A DNA stretch of 64,000 nucleotides from Trichobilharzia regenti. Its lineage: Eukaryota > Platyhelminthes > Trematoda > Strigeidida > Schistosomatidae. Both the position numbers and the translations under genes were made by a program. Below the pieces are notes generated by a model. It was not told the origin of the DNA, searched no databases, and saw only the letters and a program-made list of their open reading frames with translations. The DNA is taken from positions 13,995,517-14,059,516 of the forward strand of contig OX235263.1 of the NCBI GenBank assembly GCA_944472135.2. Reading direction: 5' to 3'. Positions 52,545-63,620 of this stretch are shown one piece after another (the stretch's first letter is position 1; every line of letters begins with the position of its first letter).

Positions 52545-53510
52545 TTCAGCTTCTCGATGCATATGATGAGGTCTTCTGAAGTACAATGAAGTTGGACTTT
52601 CATATCAACTTGAAAATTATTATCACCCTACGTTATTAGGCAGAGTTGATTGATAGTTGTAACTATGTAAACTTATGTTTATAAGTGCGTTTCTTGAGCT
52701 ACTTTTGAGAATGAACTTATTCTTTTCGATGTGATAGAGAAGATTTGTAGCTCAGGTGGATGACCATGATATTGTTGTGTTCCCTTAGCTGAATGGTTTA
52801 CTTGCGAAGCTCTCATTACTCCACTAGACAACATCTTCAGCGCATAGTTTGTTTTGAAGTGACTCTTTAGACTTCTCCACCAGTTTATTAGTCATCCCTC
52901 CTAGTCACCTTGAACGTGATCGGTTGTTTTGTGTGCTTTCACATACGCTACTTGTGTTAGAACTGACTGTTTCCTTGACTTGAACTTTGACCCTTTGTGT
53001 ATGTAAAATCCTTCTTACAAACGTTGGTTTGGTTGTCCTAGTTGAATTGATGTCTGTGGTTGTCTGTGTGTAGTAGTAGTGAAATGAGGGAGAAGTTATC
53101 ATGTATTTTGACGGTTAGCTTATTTTCATAGATGCGGAAACGTCCACTTTGGCTAATGTAGGTTTTTGCAAAGATGTTACAATTTATTTTGTAGATGATG
53201 TTGGTTTTATCTTCTTTCGTTGTTTAGTATTTCGGTTGACACAGAGCTTGCTGAGTGAAGTGATTTTGTTGGTTTTTGTGCGGCATTAATTCCTAAAGGT
53301 TTGAAGAGTAGTGCGGTGACTTCTGAGATGTCCTTTATATATGGTTCGGCGATTTTCTTTGTGTTTTCCTTGATGGCTTTTGATTTGTTTAGTTGGCTTG
53401 GGGGTTTGATGGTCTTTTGATGAAGTTCCATTCTTTTGGAAGACTCCATAAGGTATCTTTTTTCAATTTTCCTTGAGGTGGGAGTGCTGCAATGAATCCT
53501 GACCCCCATG
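52545..53510 (-). mobile_element. PLE-3 C-terminal region and 3' noncoding end
   Basis: Minus strand: STPTSRKIEKRYLMESSKRM, HQKTIKPPSQLNKSKAIKEN, YIKDISEVTALLFKPLGINA and AQKPTKSLHSASSV (compare AHKPAESLNSILCKP at 42180). The GIY-YIG area is broken, then QRVKVQVKETVSSN. Noncoding sequence to 52545 matches 32650-32790. Confidence 0.75.
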
Positions 53511-53512
53511 GA

Positions 53513-53680
53513 TCATGTTCAAGGTCACCAGGAGAGAGGACTAATATACTCATAGAGAAATCTAAAAACTCACTTCAACGAAATGAAGCATGCTCGGAAA
53601 ATGTTCCCTAGTAAGACAATGAAAGTTGCACAAATAAAGCATAGAGCTCAGAGGACAAAACTTCATCAAATACTTCTTTT
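53513..53680 (+). mobile_element. PLE-3 3' piece, inverted to the previous one
   Basis: CAAGGTCACCAGGAGAGAGG, AATCTAAAAACTCACTTCAA and GCACAAATAAAGCAT match 32425-32560 on the plus strand. Confidence 0.65.
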
Positions 53681-56088
53681 GTTTCTAATGTCCTGATGGG
53701 TATTTTCCATGATAATGTAATTTGGGGTGTCAGGCGTTTCTATGATTCGAGTTGAACTCACCACATTGTCACTGAATTTAATATGTACTCATTCTCTTAT
53801 TCGTCTCTTGTCTTTACTCAGTAATTCTTTCGCTATCGTATCCAGGCGCTGGGGTTTTTGTTGACACTTGAGGACTAAAAGTATAAGACATGTAGGTGTG
53901 ATTCCTCAGCACCGTTCCTTAAGTTTGGAGCCTGCAGTCAACTGGCAGTATGTCACATTTGCAAGTCTTTTAGAATTGTTCTGTGCATAAACCTAGTAAT
54001 TACTCGAGGTTGTAGGCGGCTGACAAGGAGCTGACGAAGTAAACGATGGTACCATCTTATTTGATATAAACCGTAGCTGTTTTCGCTTTCTTAAGAAGAC
54101 TACTTATTTGGCGAAATAGTTCGTATACAGGTTTGGTAAAATGCATTGAAATCTACACTGGATAATCAGTCTTCATTTTGCGCTTGTTGTCTTTTCTTTT
54201 CGTGGTATCGATATTCTTTCACAAGAGTCTCTCATTTCTCCTGTTTACGACTTAGTTCATTTCCCTACTATTCGGTATGCTTTTAGGTGACATAACATTT
54301 AATACAATACTTAGGAATTCCTTTCAGCAGTTCATGCCTAGTTGGTAAGGCAGAAAACTGAGATTGATGTCTTCCCGATACTTGCTACTACCCACCTAAC
54401 AATCTTCTTCCAGTATGTATCGCGATGGTCAATCACATAGATTGTTGAAATATTTCGAAAGTGAATGATTGAATTCACCTTAGGCAGTAGTTTAATCCAG
54501 GTGGCGAATTACTTTATCCGTTACAGTCCTACTAGAGGCGAAATAAGTCAGTGATAAGAACTTGTACTTCGGAGCTAAATGAGTCATGTTTGAGAGTCAA
54601 ATACAGAGTCAAGTACTCCAAAATTTACACAGACGCCTTTCTGAAAAGTGTCCGTATGCATAAAATCAAGGTATAAGGCTTCCCACTGACTGCTGCGAAC
54701 CTCTCTAATACCAGTGCGATTGTTTGTTAGTTCTGTGATAGCGACGACTGCTTTGCTGCTGTCCAAAAGATAGTTTTAACCGGTGGCTGGAAACGTTTGT
54801 ATTTTAATGGTAATAATGCCCGCCATCATCTTCTTGTTCTCCTTCCATTGTTTTACTATTCCAAAAAGGTCCTAGGTTTCTGAAACCACGTTGTCCGGAT
54901 GTGATGCGTAGTTGGATAGCAGGTCTGACTAATCAGAGCACTTAGATCTCGGATTGTTAGTGAAATGGCTTAAAATGTTTATCAGTGGGGTAAATGCATT
55001 CCCTGTTTGCGATATTGGCGATTCATTAAGCTTCCATTATTCCTCGTATGATTATTCAATCTCCCATAGAATTCCGTTTGGTAAAGTTTCTCTGAATTCC
55101 TTGTTTTTTCCCACCTATATATGTGCTGTTGTGAAGTGTTGTTAAATGGTTAATGGAGATCGGCAGAAAGACTTCAAACTGGGTTGTTGGTACTCGTCAA
55201 CATTAATTCAGAATCTAAGGTGATGGAAAGCCATCTAACTAGTATGGTGGCCATATTGCAAACTTGACTGATAGAATTCAGTCTTTACCAAAGAAGCACT
55301 GGACTCTTTAAATATATTGATTCTTAGATTAGAGGTAAGGAGTGAAGTGGTAGATCCAGTTAACTGATTTATTCATTTGGGAAGTTTGCATCATCCTAAA
55401 AAGACTGTTCTCTGACGAGATCTCAGAACAGTTACAAAAGGTTCCTTTGACATCTGTCGACTTACGGTATCTCCTGGGCAGAAATGATTTCCCCCCTCTC
55501 AATCAAAAGCCATCCATGTATACTGCTCAGGTTTTTGATTCATCCTCCTTTATGGCTATGGAACGTGGTCACTGAAGGTAGAAGACGTGAAAAAGCAGGC
55601 TAGCTGTCTTTGAAGATAGGTATCCTCATTTATCCACTATGTCAAGGTGAGTAATACTCAGATTGGACTTAGTGTCAGGTAAGGAAGGAAAGTCAATCGA
55701 TGTGGTTGTGAACCTACACTGATTTAGACGTCTGGACAATGTGCTACACAAGCTTGACAATCCTCAGTGGACAATCTTAGCTGACATAGGATGGATCAGG
55801 TCGAAAATAAGCTGGTAGGTGGTCAAGCTCAAACTTGGGATAAATCAAGGGAATCTTTAAAAGTCAGTTTGAGCCACATTTCAGGTGTTGATGGTTTAGC
55901 TGATTATGGTCCTTCAGTTGGTAAGAACCTAAAGGCAACTGAAGACAAATGATGGTGATATGGCTCAGAATGGTTCACATTAACTAGCGCAGATGCATTC
56001 AGACTTTGAGATGACTTGCCATATTTAATAAAACTCCATTATTCTTCTATATGACTAATCTCCCCCCTCACATTTCGGCTTTTTATCC
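53681..56088. other. Unassigned 2.4-kb block
   Basis: The longest block without a recognised element. No frame exceeds about 65 codons. A stretch on the minus strand near 54060-54150 (MHFTKPVYELFRQISSLLKK) is protein-like but closed by stops. 55740-55815 contains a short inverted match to repeat F (GCTGACATAGGATGGATCAG). It may hold an old unidentified element or host intergenic DNA. Confidence 0.4.
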
Positions 56089-56089
56089 T

Positions 56090-56790
56090 CGTTTCGCATC
56101 CCCCTTCTTTTCTTTTGTCTTCGTTTGCGAGGTATATGGAGTGTGTGGCAACTCGAACAGCTGTACTTCTATGCAAAGTAGTTCTATATTGAAACCAGTC
56201 AGTCAGTAGAATCACTTCTGTCTGTCTGTTTTCGACATACAACTTTGCACTGATGTGCAGCAGTTCATTTCGCCACAATCCACATAGCACAAAATGCAAG
56301 AGAAGAAAATAGAAGAAACGCAAAATAGAGACAAAAGACAGGAATATGAGACAAAAGGAATAATAATAACAAAGAACAATCTAGTTTCATTGTTAACTTT
56401 AAGTCACAAGAAGTGGATTCACCTGAGCTAGCTAGCTATTGAAAACGATTTTGAGCAATATCACCGAGTGTCTCTAGCCATTAGTGTTTACCATCCTGAG
56501 GACCTCAATCAGGAAGTGAACACCTTCCTACGTGGCTGGGTTAAACTAACTACTGTGGATTTCTTCAACTGATGAAGACATGTTTTGGTATGACCACCAC
56601 TGGCTGTCTCTTTTCCAACCTGATCTATACTATATCAGCTAACATTTACTGTTGAGGATTGGCAATGGTTGGCTAGGCATACGTAAGACATGTCCCAGCC
56701 ATTTCAGTCGATGTAGATTCACTTCTGTACCCTAAGAAGTCAACTGTCTAAGATCAGAAATATCCTAACTACAGTTTAATTTCTGTCTTC
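56090..56790 (+). repeat. Repeat F, second copy
   Basis: Matches 33120-33720: AAGTCACAAGAAGTGGATTC, CTATTGAAAACGATTTTGAG, CTACGTGGCTGGGTTAAACT, TTTTCCAACCTGATCTATAC. Includes an extra ACTGATGAAGACATGTTTTG segment absent from the first copy. Confidence 0.65.
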
Positions 56791-56834
56791 TTCACAACAA
56801 CAACAGGTTGTAAGTACCCCTGACTTCACAGATT

Positions 56835-57890
56835 TTCTTCCACAATTATTATTATTATGTCCTTTAATTCCTAGAGGAACATAGGGCTTCAGATGCGCGT
56901 CTCCATTGCCTGCTGTTTTTTGACAACTTTTTCACCCTGCTCCAAGTCTGCCCACATGCTTTCGTCTCCTCCTCACATCACCTCCTCCAAGTCACCCACA
57001 CACTGACGACCAACTCACCGCTTCCCTTTCGGGTTCTACTCGAGCGATGGCTTGTCTAGTGATGTCACTTGATGATTTCCTCAGAGTATGACCAGTAAAT
57101 CCATCTCCATTTCTTCCTGCCTATTTGTTTCACAATCCGTTCCTTGTTGGTTCGCTCCCAGAGATCTCTGTTGCTGATCTTTTCTGGCCATCTGATCTTG
57201 AGTATGGAGCGAAGATGACTGTTAGTGAACGTCTGTAATTTGTTTGGGATGCTCTTTATGACGCACCAGATCTCTGATCCGTATAGAAAGTAGCGTTGAC
57301 TTCACATTGAAGTTGAAAATCCCGATCTTATTTTTGATGATGAGTCCACACAGACTTGAGAGTAATTGAAGCCTGTCTTGCTTTCTTGATCTTTGCTTTG
57401 ATATCCTCATCAGTTCCGCCTGTAGATGAAAGGATGCTTCCAGGTAGGTAGGTAAAGGAGGTTTTCTCTTTCAGATTTCTCCCACTTATGCTGGCTGATT
57501 GTTGTTTGTTGTTGTTGCTGGTGCTGTTGGCCAGAAATCTTCATCACCTCTGTTTTTTCTATATTCAGCTGAAGTGAAGTCCTAACTTTGTTGTTTCATC
57601 CTCTGTCAACTTGTTGCTGCTTACTTTCATATCTTCCAGTTTGTGGGAAATGAGACATATATCATCGGCGAAGTTCACATCCTTCAAGTATTTTGTAAGG
57701 GTTCAATTTATTCTTGTTTCCCCGTCGCCCACCGCTGTCTGTCGCCTTATCTAATCTACTGCAATCAGGAAGATCATTGGTGATACTAGACAGGTTTGCC
57801 TCATTCCCGTCGTCACTTCGAAGGATTCCGTAATTTTCCTGTTGTGGATTACTTTGCATGCAGCATTGTCGTATAACTGTTTCTTCCACA
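56835..57890 (-). mobile_element. RTE-A, RT to 3' tail
   Basis: ATTATTATTATT at 56847-56859, CCTAGAGGAACATAGGGCTT, the C-terminal blocks, NIEKTEVMKISGQQHQQQQ near 57540, motif C VNFADDICLISHKLEDMK (FADD intact, 57670), and up to the QLYDNAACKVIHN region at 57885. Stops and shifts throughout. Confidence 0.83.
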
Positions 57891-58390
57891 AGAACATGGC
57901 TTACTCATATCTTGTCAGCAGTCATCTTATCACTGAGTACTGATCAAAACCAGTTAAAGAAAACTTTAATTCACATTAAGAAAAAGTGCAATATAAATCT
58001 TTCTCTTTTTTTTTGTTAATTTAACCTGCCATTAGTTAGATCCTTCTTTTTTCATTTATTCGATTTTAATTATATGCAGCATAATTTAATTTTATTCAAT
58101 GACCTTTATTTAAAATTCAAGGTCAACACAGATATCTTATTTAATAGGACAGTTAAAATAATAATTAATTATCAGTTAAGGACAATTTGTCATCCATGAA
58201 GGATGTTCAGTAAAAGGGAACTGAAAAATATGAAGGTCATCAGAATTTCATTTTTTTCTTCTTTTTTCATCACTATGGAATAAAATTTATCTAAGTGATA
58301 ATCACACTGAACACATTGAACATTGAAAAAAAACACATTAATTTCATTAAATAGGTTATTTTTATAGGTTTTTGTAGAGATTTTGCTTGA
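57891..58390. other. Unassigned, very AT-rich
   Basis: Poly-T and poly-A tracts; no element recognised. Confidence 0.45.
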
Positions 58391-58392
58391 TT

Positions 58393-58645
58393 GGTTGGAG
58401 GATTTCATCATGAGCTGACACCAGTTAGTTAATCTTCAGTAAACCTGGGAGTACTGGACAGCTGTTCAGTCAGCTTAGTTTTGGACTCTTCAGAAGTACG
58501 CATCCCCCGCCAGCGTTCGAACCTAGGACATTCTGGTTGCAAGGCGAGCTAGCTCGTAGACCAGTAAGCCACTGGGTCCCGATCCAATGGCCAGGCCATG
58601 AATTCTAAGTTCCGCCAATTCACAATATGCATTTAGCTTATACGA
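58393..58645 (-). mobile_element. SINE-B, most complete unit
   Basis: Minus strand: leader GAATTGGCGGAACTTAGAAT, A-box GTGGCTTACTGGTCTA (58573-58558), B-box TAGGTTCGAACGC (58525-58513), hammerhead 58500-58451, then the 3' block GTCAGCTCATGATGAAATCC to 58393. About 250 bases in all. This copy defines the order leader, Pol III boxes, ribozyme, 3' block for SINE-B. Confidence 0.8.
58451..58500 (-). ncRNA. SINE-B hammerhead ribozyme, near-consensus
   Basis: Minus strand: helix I GTACT(T), core CTGAAGA (58493-58487), stem II GTCC with an AAAACTAAGCT loop region and GAC, then TGAAC where CGAAAC is expected (one A lost), stem III CAGCTG, cleavage triplet GTC (58459-58457), helix I CAGTAC. The 5-bp helix I GTACT/AGTAC is intact. 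The damaged GAAA makes it probably inactive. The consensus over copies is described in the findings. Confidence 0.65.
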
Positions 58646-59085
58646 AACAAAGTTTACACTCTATCCTTAGATGCTGTTGTCGTCTCTATTTGGTTTTCAA
58701 TGTAAATTATTATTCAAAATCTCTGTCAACCGAATTGTAAAGACCGAAGCTGACTCGTTGTGGTCTGAACTCTGGAAACTAATGTCTGCATACTACTGTA
58801 TAGTTGCCCGAAAATTCCTTGTAGGATGCACACTCGCCGAGCGTTCTAAAGACGGGAAAAATGGTTATTCGTCAACAGAGGTATGATTTTCAGCACGAAG
58901 GACTTTATAATACATATCAAGTGCTTCTAATCAAGTAGAATATTCCATAAAACACAAAGCGATCAAAAAATGTGTTTAAAAAAAAAACATCAGTGCCTCC
59001 CATAGAGAGTCAAGGGTCAGAATCACAATAATTTGCCCAAACTAAATCACGTCGTATAACAGTGCATTATCAATATCGTTTGAAG
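58646..59085. other. Unassigned stretch
   Basis: One 71-codon plus frame at 58671-58886 (IVKTEADSLWSELWKLMSAY) is not recognised. No element seen. Confidence 0.35.
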
Positions 59086-59089
59086 TGAA

Positions 59090-59203
59090 CTTGTGGATGG
59101 TGATTAGCCAAAGCGTTATCTACTAGACCACTTAGGACACGAGAGCCGCATCCTGTGCAACCAGTCACATTAATTATTTAATTGAATTTTAGATTTACCC
59201 TTG
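59090..59203 (-). mobile_element. SINE-Sm head region, inverted
   Basis: Reverse strand: leader TCTAAAATTCAATTAAATAA, CACAGGATGCGGCTCTCGTG, A box AAGTGGTCTAGTAGATAACG and the 3' scrap CTAATCACCATCCAC. It sits head-to-head with the next unit and has lost its ribozyme. Confidence 0.75.
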
Positions 59204-59395
59204 GCTATTGTGGTCCAAGTGGTCTGGTAGATAATGCTTTCGCGTTTGAAACTATGGGCACTGGGTTGGAGCCTAGGTGGGAACATCATCATCAATGACA
59301 GCGGAATGCATGTGCATCCAGATGACGAGTCCCAAATAGGATGAAATGCGCGTTGTCTTGGATTCAACTGCTAGTCACCATCCACCATAAATGTA
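59204..59395 (+). mobile_element. SINE-Sm (Sm-alpha-like) unit
   Basis: A-box region TGGTCCAAGTGGTCTGGTAG (59211-59230), B-box region GGGTTGGAGCC (59263-59273), GGGAACATCATCATC, hammerhead, and the end GCTAGTCACCATCCACC. This is the order known for the schistosome Sm-alpha family. Confidence 0.85.
59303..59372 (+). ncRNA. Sm-alpha-type hammerhead ribozyme
   Basis: Helix I 5' strand around GGAATGCATGTGCATCCAG, core ATGACGA (59322-59328), i.e. CUGANGA with C3 changed to A, stem II GTCCCAAATAGGAT, GAAA (59343-59346), stem III ATGCGCGT, cleavage triplet GTC (59355-59357), helix I 3' strand TTGGATTC. The fold is clear, but the C3 change should cripple cleavage. Confidence 0.87.
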
Positions 59396-60430
59396 CATTT
59401 ATCAAACTCAGAAATTTGTACCTGGTTTATTATCTTTAGCAACTGTCATTTGACACAGTAAAAATTACCTTATGTGGAAGAGGATTGTGATTGAGTTAGC
59501 GCATAAAAGCTGAATATTTTAAGACTTTGACAGAAAGCGAAACGTCAGCAAAAACAATGTCGCTTCATTTTTCATTCATTGTGAAATGTAGACGCCTTTA
59601 TATGACAATGAATATTATATATCTGACGCCTGAATTTCTTCGAACTATGACATATGAACTTGATTTGGATATTATACATCCTAAAGAGAACTATTATTGT
59701 CCTGGAAAGGACAATTGACAAACATTTCAGTTTTCTGTCTCAATAAATAGAAATTGAAATCTTGAAAGTAGAATCTACCGCATATGGACTAAAGACATAA
59801 TGAGCAAATATTGTGGAATCCTTCAGAAACACTCCAATCAAAAGTGAATATCCAACCTCTCTCATTGAGAAAACATTAAGCGAAAAAGATTGACACTCTA
59901 CAAAACCAGGATGTGCCAAATAGACAAAACTGAAAATGAAGTGAGATACAGTTAGTGAGGCGCTCTAGAGCCAATTATTCACAGTAATTTGAAGGTTGTT
60001 CTTTGTTGCATCTCTACACCTCACCTTCTACACACTTGCGCTTGATCACTGAAACGTCAAAGGCAAGATCCTGTTGTTGACCACTTTCAGTGTGCATTCA
60101 CCAGTTCACTTAATCCTGTGACGCCAAGTACATAGGTTATACCAGTATGGTTTTTAAGAGAAAAACGTGGAATCGTCAACACCTCAATTTCGCAGCATAT
60201 TATAACTTCTAGTTATGTGGCATCAGCAGAGAATTCTTTCACAGTCATGAACAAAGTAAGACATCTTCTTCGTATAGATGAAGCCTTGGCAATCCTTAAA
60301 GACAAACCTCAACTTTTTGTTTAGAAACATTTTATCCAGTCTTTTTTGCTACACATGCCTTATAGCACTATTGTTTTCTCTCACCGCCCAATAAATATAC
60401 CGAATAAAATGGAAATGGATTTAACAAACT
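59396..60430. other. Unassigned stretch
   Basis: About 1 kb; no transposon recognised. A 63-codon plus frame at 59527-59718 is unassigned. Confidence 0.4.
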
Positions 60431-60431
60431 C

Positions 60432-60660
60432 TGAGGAGACTGTTGATTGAAACCATGCACCAGACCCTCGAGTGGAACTCGAACTGAGAAAGGCGTCTTG
60501 TATGCTGGTCTTCAGGTGACATGAAGGAGATCATATAAGGAGGAACTGAAAGTTCACTAAGGAGCATGCGACAAGCTTAGAAAATGGCAGCAGAGAACAC
60601 ATTGAAATGAAGATGTACTGGTGAAACCCTACGTTCCATTTGGAACCCAAGGGAATGACA
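60432..60660 (+). mobile_element. RTE-B 3' end
   Basis: CTCGAGTGGAACTCGAACTG, GTGACATGAAGGAGATCATA, GGAGGAACTGAAA, ACCCTACGTTCCATTTGGAA and CCCAAGGGAATGA, the RTE-B tail in sense. Heavily mutated. Confidence 0.7.
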
Positions 60661-60721
60661 AAAAATGTGGGGGGAACATTTGAATGAACATATTTAGTTG
60701 GACAAAAATGAAATAATTAAT

Positions 60722-60990
60722 CTGATTGGTGAATGGTGACTAGCTGTGGAATCCAGGATAACGCGCATTTCGTCCTATTCGGCACTCTTTATCTGCTGGA
60801 GGTACCTTCATTCCCCGGCGAGTGATGATGTTTCCACCGAGACTCGAAACCAGTGACCATAGTTCAAAATGCAAAAGCGTTATCCATCAGACCGCTTAAG
60901 CCACGACATCCACCTCTTGTGCAACGGGTCATATTAATTGAATTTCAGATCTCCCTGTCGACTGATTTAAGCGAAATTCTCGGTCTCACG
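60722..60990 (-). mobile_element. SINE-Sm unit with leader, boxes and broken hammerhead
   Basis: Minus strand: GAGACCGAGAATTTCGCTTA, the leader CAGGGAGATCTGAAATTCAA, A box TGGCTTAAGCGGTCTGATGG, B box GGTTTCGAGTC (60849-60839), GAAACATCATCACTC, hammerhead, and TAGTCACCATTCACC. It gives the order of parts for the family and shows that the 27660 piece spans a unit junction. Confidence 0.83.
60745..60805 (-). ncRNA. Sm-alpha-type hammerhead, core damaged
   Basis: GAAA (60771-60768), stem III ATGCGCGT, cleavage triplet ATC (60759-60757) and helix I 3' strand CTGGATTCC are kept. The CUGANGA core reads AGATAAAGAG and stem II GTGCC.AATAGGAC has a mismatch. Inactive. Confidence 0.75.
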
Positions 60991-61638
60991 TTGACATATT
61001 GTCTACGACGAGCTTACAAGCCACAGTAAGATTCAGCTTTGGAACTTAGTAGTTGATGCCTACTGAGTAACAGGAATCCATGAAATTGTTCAAAATTAAC
61101 GAGTTCCTAGTTCAGGTGTTTTCTATTTTCAAAAACCAATGTATTCTTACATACAATTGCATAGACTGTGAACAGCATAATCTTTTAAATGCAGTTGTCA
61201 GTATCATATCTCTATGTTATACAGTTGAAGAGTCTTAGCTAAAGAATACGCCTTTGAAATGAATACTGCTTTTATTGTTTTCTTTACTCATACTGTGTTG
61301 CTATAATCACTCCAACATGATACCCATCTCCCTCTTTTCAACCTGTCTACACATTTAAATAATTTATTTTCGTTAGATAGATTTTGGTATGTATTTACAA
61401 GATGAGGCCAATTGGTATAAAGTGAGTCAGGTTTCAGCTTTTGTGTATGGTAGACGCGCTGGTAATTAGTCAATACAGCCCAAACTATGTATCCAGAAAA
61501 CGTTTATCTAGTCTCTTATCCTACCATAGTCTTACTTAACCTTTTCACTAGGAGTTCCCTGTGCAAAATCATAATTTTCAGTTCAACTTTTAGTTCGTTT
61601 TCACTTTAATAATTAATTCACTATAATCACTCTAACTT
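60991..61638. other. Unassigned stretch
   Basis: No element or gene recognised. Confidence 0.4.
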
Positions 61639-61639
61639 G

Positions 61640-62207
61640 TTCTTTTTTCTTTTACATTTTCACACCCTCTTCACACTTGTTAAGCTGATAATCAACGACC
61701 TTTCTTCTCACTCAATATAAATTTTAACCTTATCAAATTTCTAACGCTTTCTTTCTTTGTGCTCTTGAGTACTACGTAATTTACAACTTTGATGTTTTTT
61801 ACTTTTTAAGCCACTTCTAAGTAATTATATTGTGCGTCGGTGGCACAGTGGTTAGGACTCTCGCCGACCATGCACATGGTCCGAGGTTCGAGCCCTCGCC
61901 GACGCACACCTGATATCTATGGTCGGCCTGCAAAATTTGGACTACCGATATCCACGCTGAAAATTCCATACTTGTACCAAAAATACAGTGTGGAATCAAG
62001 CTGTAATCAAAAATAAAAAAAAAATAAAAGTATGTCAGCCCCCTCTATTACTGAGAGGATGGAATATTATACATTTTGGGTAAATATATAAATACGACTG
62101 TACGGTAGCCTGTGAAGATGACTTCACCAATAAAGAAAATTTCCATCGCTGAATTCTCTTTTTTATTTTTTTTTGCATGACTCAATGGGTATTTTCGGTG
62201 ATTGGTA
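61640..62207 (+). repeat. Repeat H interrupted by SINE-C
   Basis: 61640-61831 and 62030-62207 are the two halves of repeat H (CATTTTCACACCCTCTTCAC, AGCCACTTCTAAGTAATTAT; then CGACTGTACGGTAGCCTGTG). Compare the unbroken copies at 1545 (-) and 3465 (+). Confidence 0.72.
61832..62029 (+). mobile_element. SINE-C inserted in repeat H
   Basis: tRNA-like head 61834-61906 with a complete acceptor stem, A box TGGCACAGTGGTTAGG and B box AGGTTCGAGCCC, the standard body and an AAAATAAAAAAAAAATAAAA tail. The intact repeat H copies give the empty-site sequence. Confidence 0.88.
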
Positions 62208-62499
62208 TGCATTTATTTTCTTACTTAATAATTCATAGTATTTCCAGGCAAGATAATTTTCTTTTCTTTACGAATCATTTCTAGGAGCAGTACAGCTGTA
62301 CTGTTGTATCTGATAATGAATGCTTGAAATGAATCAAATGCTGGCAACACTATATTCTAGAAGATGTATTACGTAATGCAAAACTGTAATCTAGAAAGAA
62401 TAATTCAATAGAGATAGAATAACGAAAGTTAGAATAACATAAAATATATGTGTACAATTATCGAATCTTTGATTAATCATTCCTTCCTGCATTACACCT
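62208..62499. other. Unassigned stretch
   Basis: Nothing recognised. Confidence 0.35.
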
Positions 62500-63620
62500 T
62501 ACATTATTATTATTATTGTTTCCTTTAGTTCCTACATGAACATAGGGCTTCAGCCACACGTATCCATTGCGTTTGGTTCTCCGCCGACTTTTTCACCTGA
62601 CTCCAGGTCTTGATGACAACAAGTCCACCTCCATTTCTTCCTGCTTATTTGTTGCACAATTGGTTCTCGTTGGGTGGATTCGTTAGCTGCCAGAAATTCC
62701 TGTTGCTGATCTTTTCTAGCCGGCCATCTGATCTTGAGCAAAGTATTGAGTGGTGACAACTGTTGATAGATGTCTGTAGTATTTTCGAAGTGACTTTCGT
62801 GACGCGGTCAGTCTCTGATCCGTATATTGAGTAGCACTGAAATTACATTGGAGTTGAAAATCCTGATCTTATCTTTGATAATGAGTAGTGCTGTCGATCT
62901 TTACACAGACTTCAGAGAAATGAGAGCAAGCGTTGCTTTCACGATCCTCGATTTGATGATGTCTTCTCCAGTTCCGTTCGCCTGTATTGGAAACGATGCT
63001 TCCCAGATAGGTAGGTAGTCGAAGGAGGTTGATTCTTTCAGATTTCTTCCATTTATGCTGGCTGATTGTTGTCGGTTGTTGTTGCTGCTGGTGTTGTTGC
63101 CGAGGAATCTTCATCACTCACCTCTGTCCTTTCTTTGTTCACCTGAAGTGAAGTCCTATCTTTGATGCTTCTTCTGCCAGCTTGTTGCTTTTCACTTGCA
63201 TATCTTCCAGTTTGTGGGAAATCAGATATATATCATCGGCAAAGTCCAGATACTCCAATTATTTTGTGTGAGTCCATTTCATGCCTGTCTCCTTGTTGCC
63301 TGTCTGTAGCACTATTCACTTTATCACAATCAGGTAAATTATTGGAGAGAGTAGGCAGCCAGTTTGTCTTACTCCCGTCTTCACTTCGAAAGATTCCGTG
63401 AGTTTCTCATTGTGGATTACTTGGCATGCAGCATTGTCGTACAACTGTTGGATGAGATGTATAATTGTTGATGGGACCCCGTAGTAGCGAAGTAGTTTCC
63501 AAATCACCTGTGATCGACGTTGCACTATCGAAGACCTTTTCAAAGTCGATGAAGTTGATTGAGATAGAGAGGCGACTGGCTGCCAGTCCAAGCTTTGTTC
63601 AATGATGATCTGTAGAGTTT
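62500..63620 (-). mobile_element. RTE-A, RT to 3' tail, with an internal deletion
   Basis: ATTATTATTATT at 62502-62516, CCTACATGAACATAGGGCTT, then the C-terminal region with about 120 bases missing at 62610-62620. It continues with the MMKIPRQQHQQQQQ block (63105), motif C near 63235 reading FADDIYLISHKLEDMQ (DD intact), VRQTGCLLSPIIYLI, and up to the motif A side FIDFEKVFDS near 63550 (disturbed by small insertions). Confidence 0.84.
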
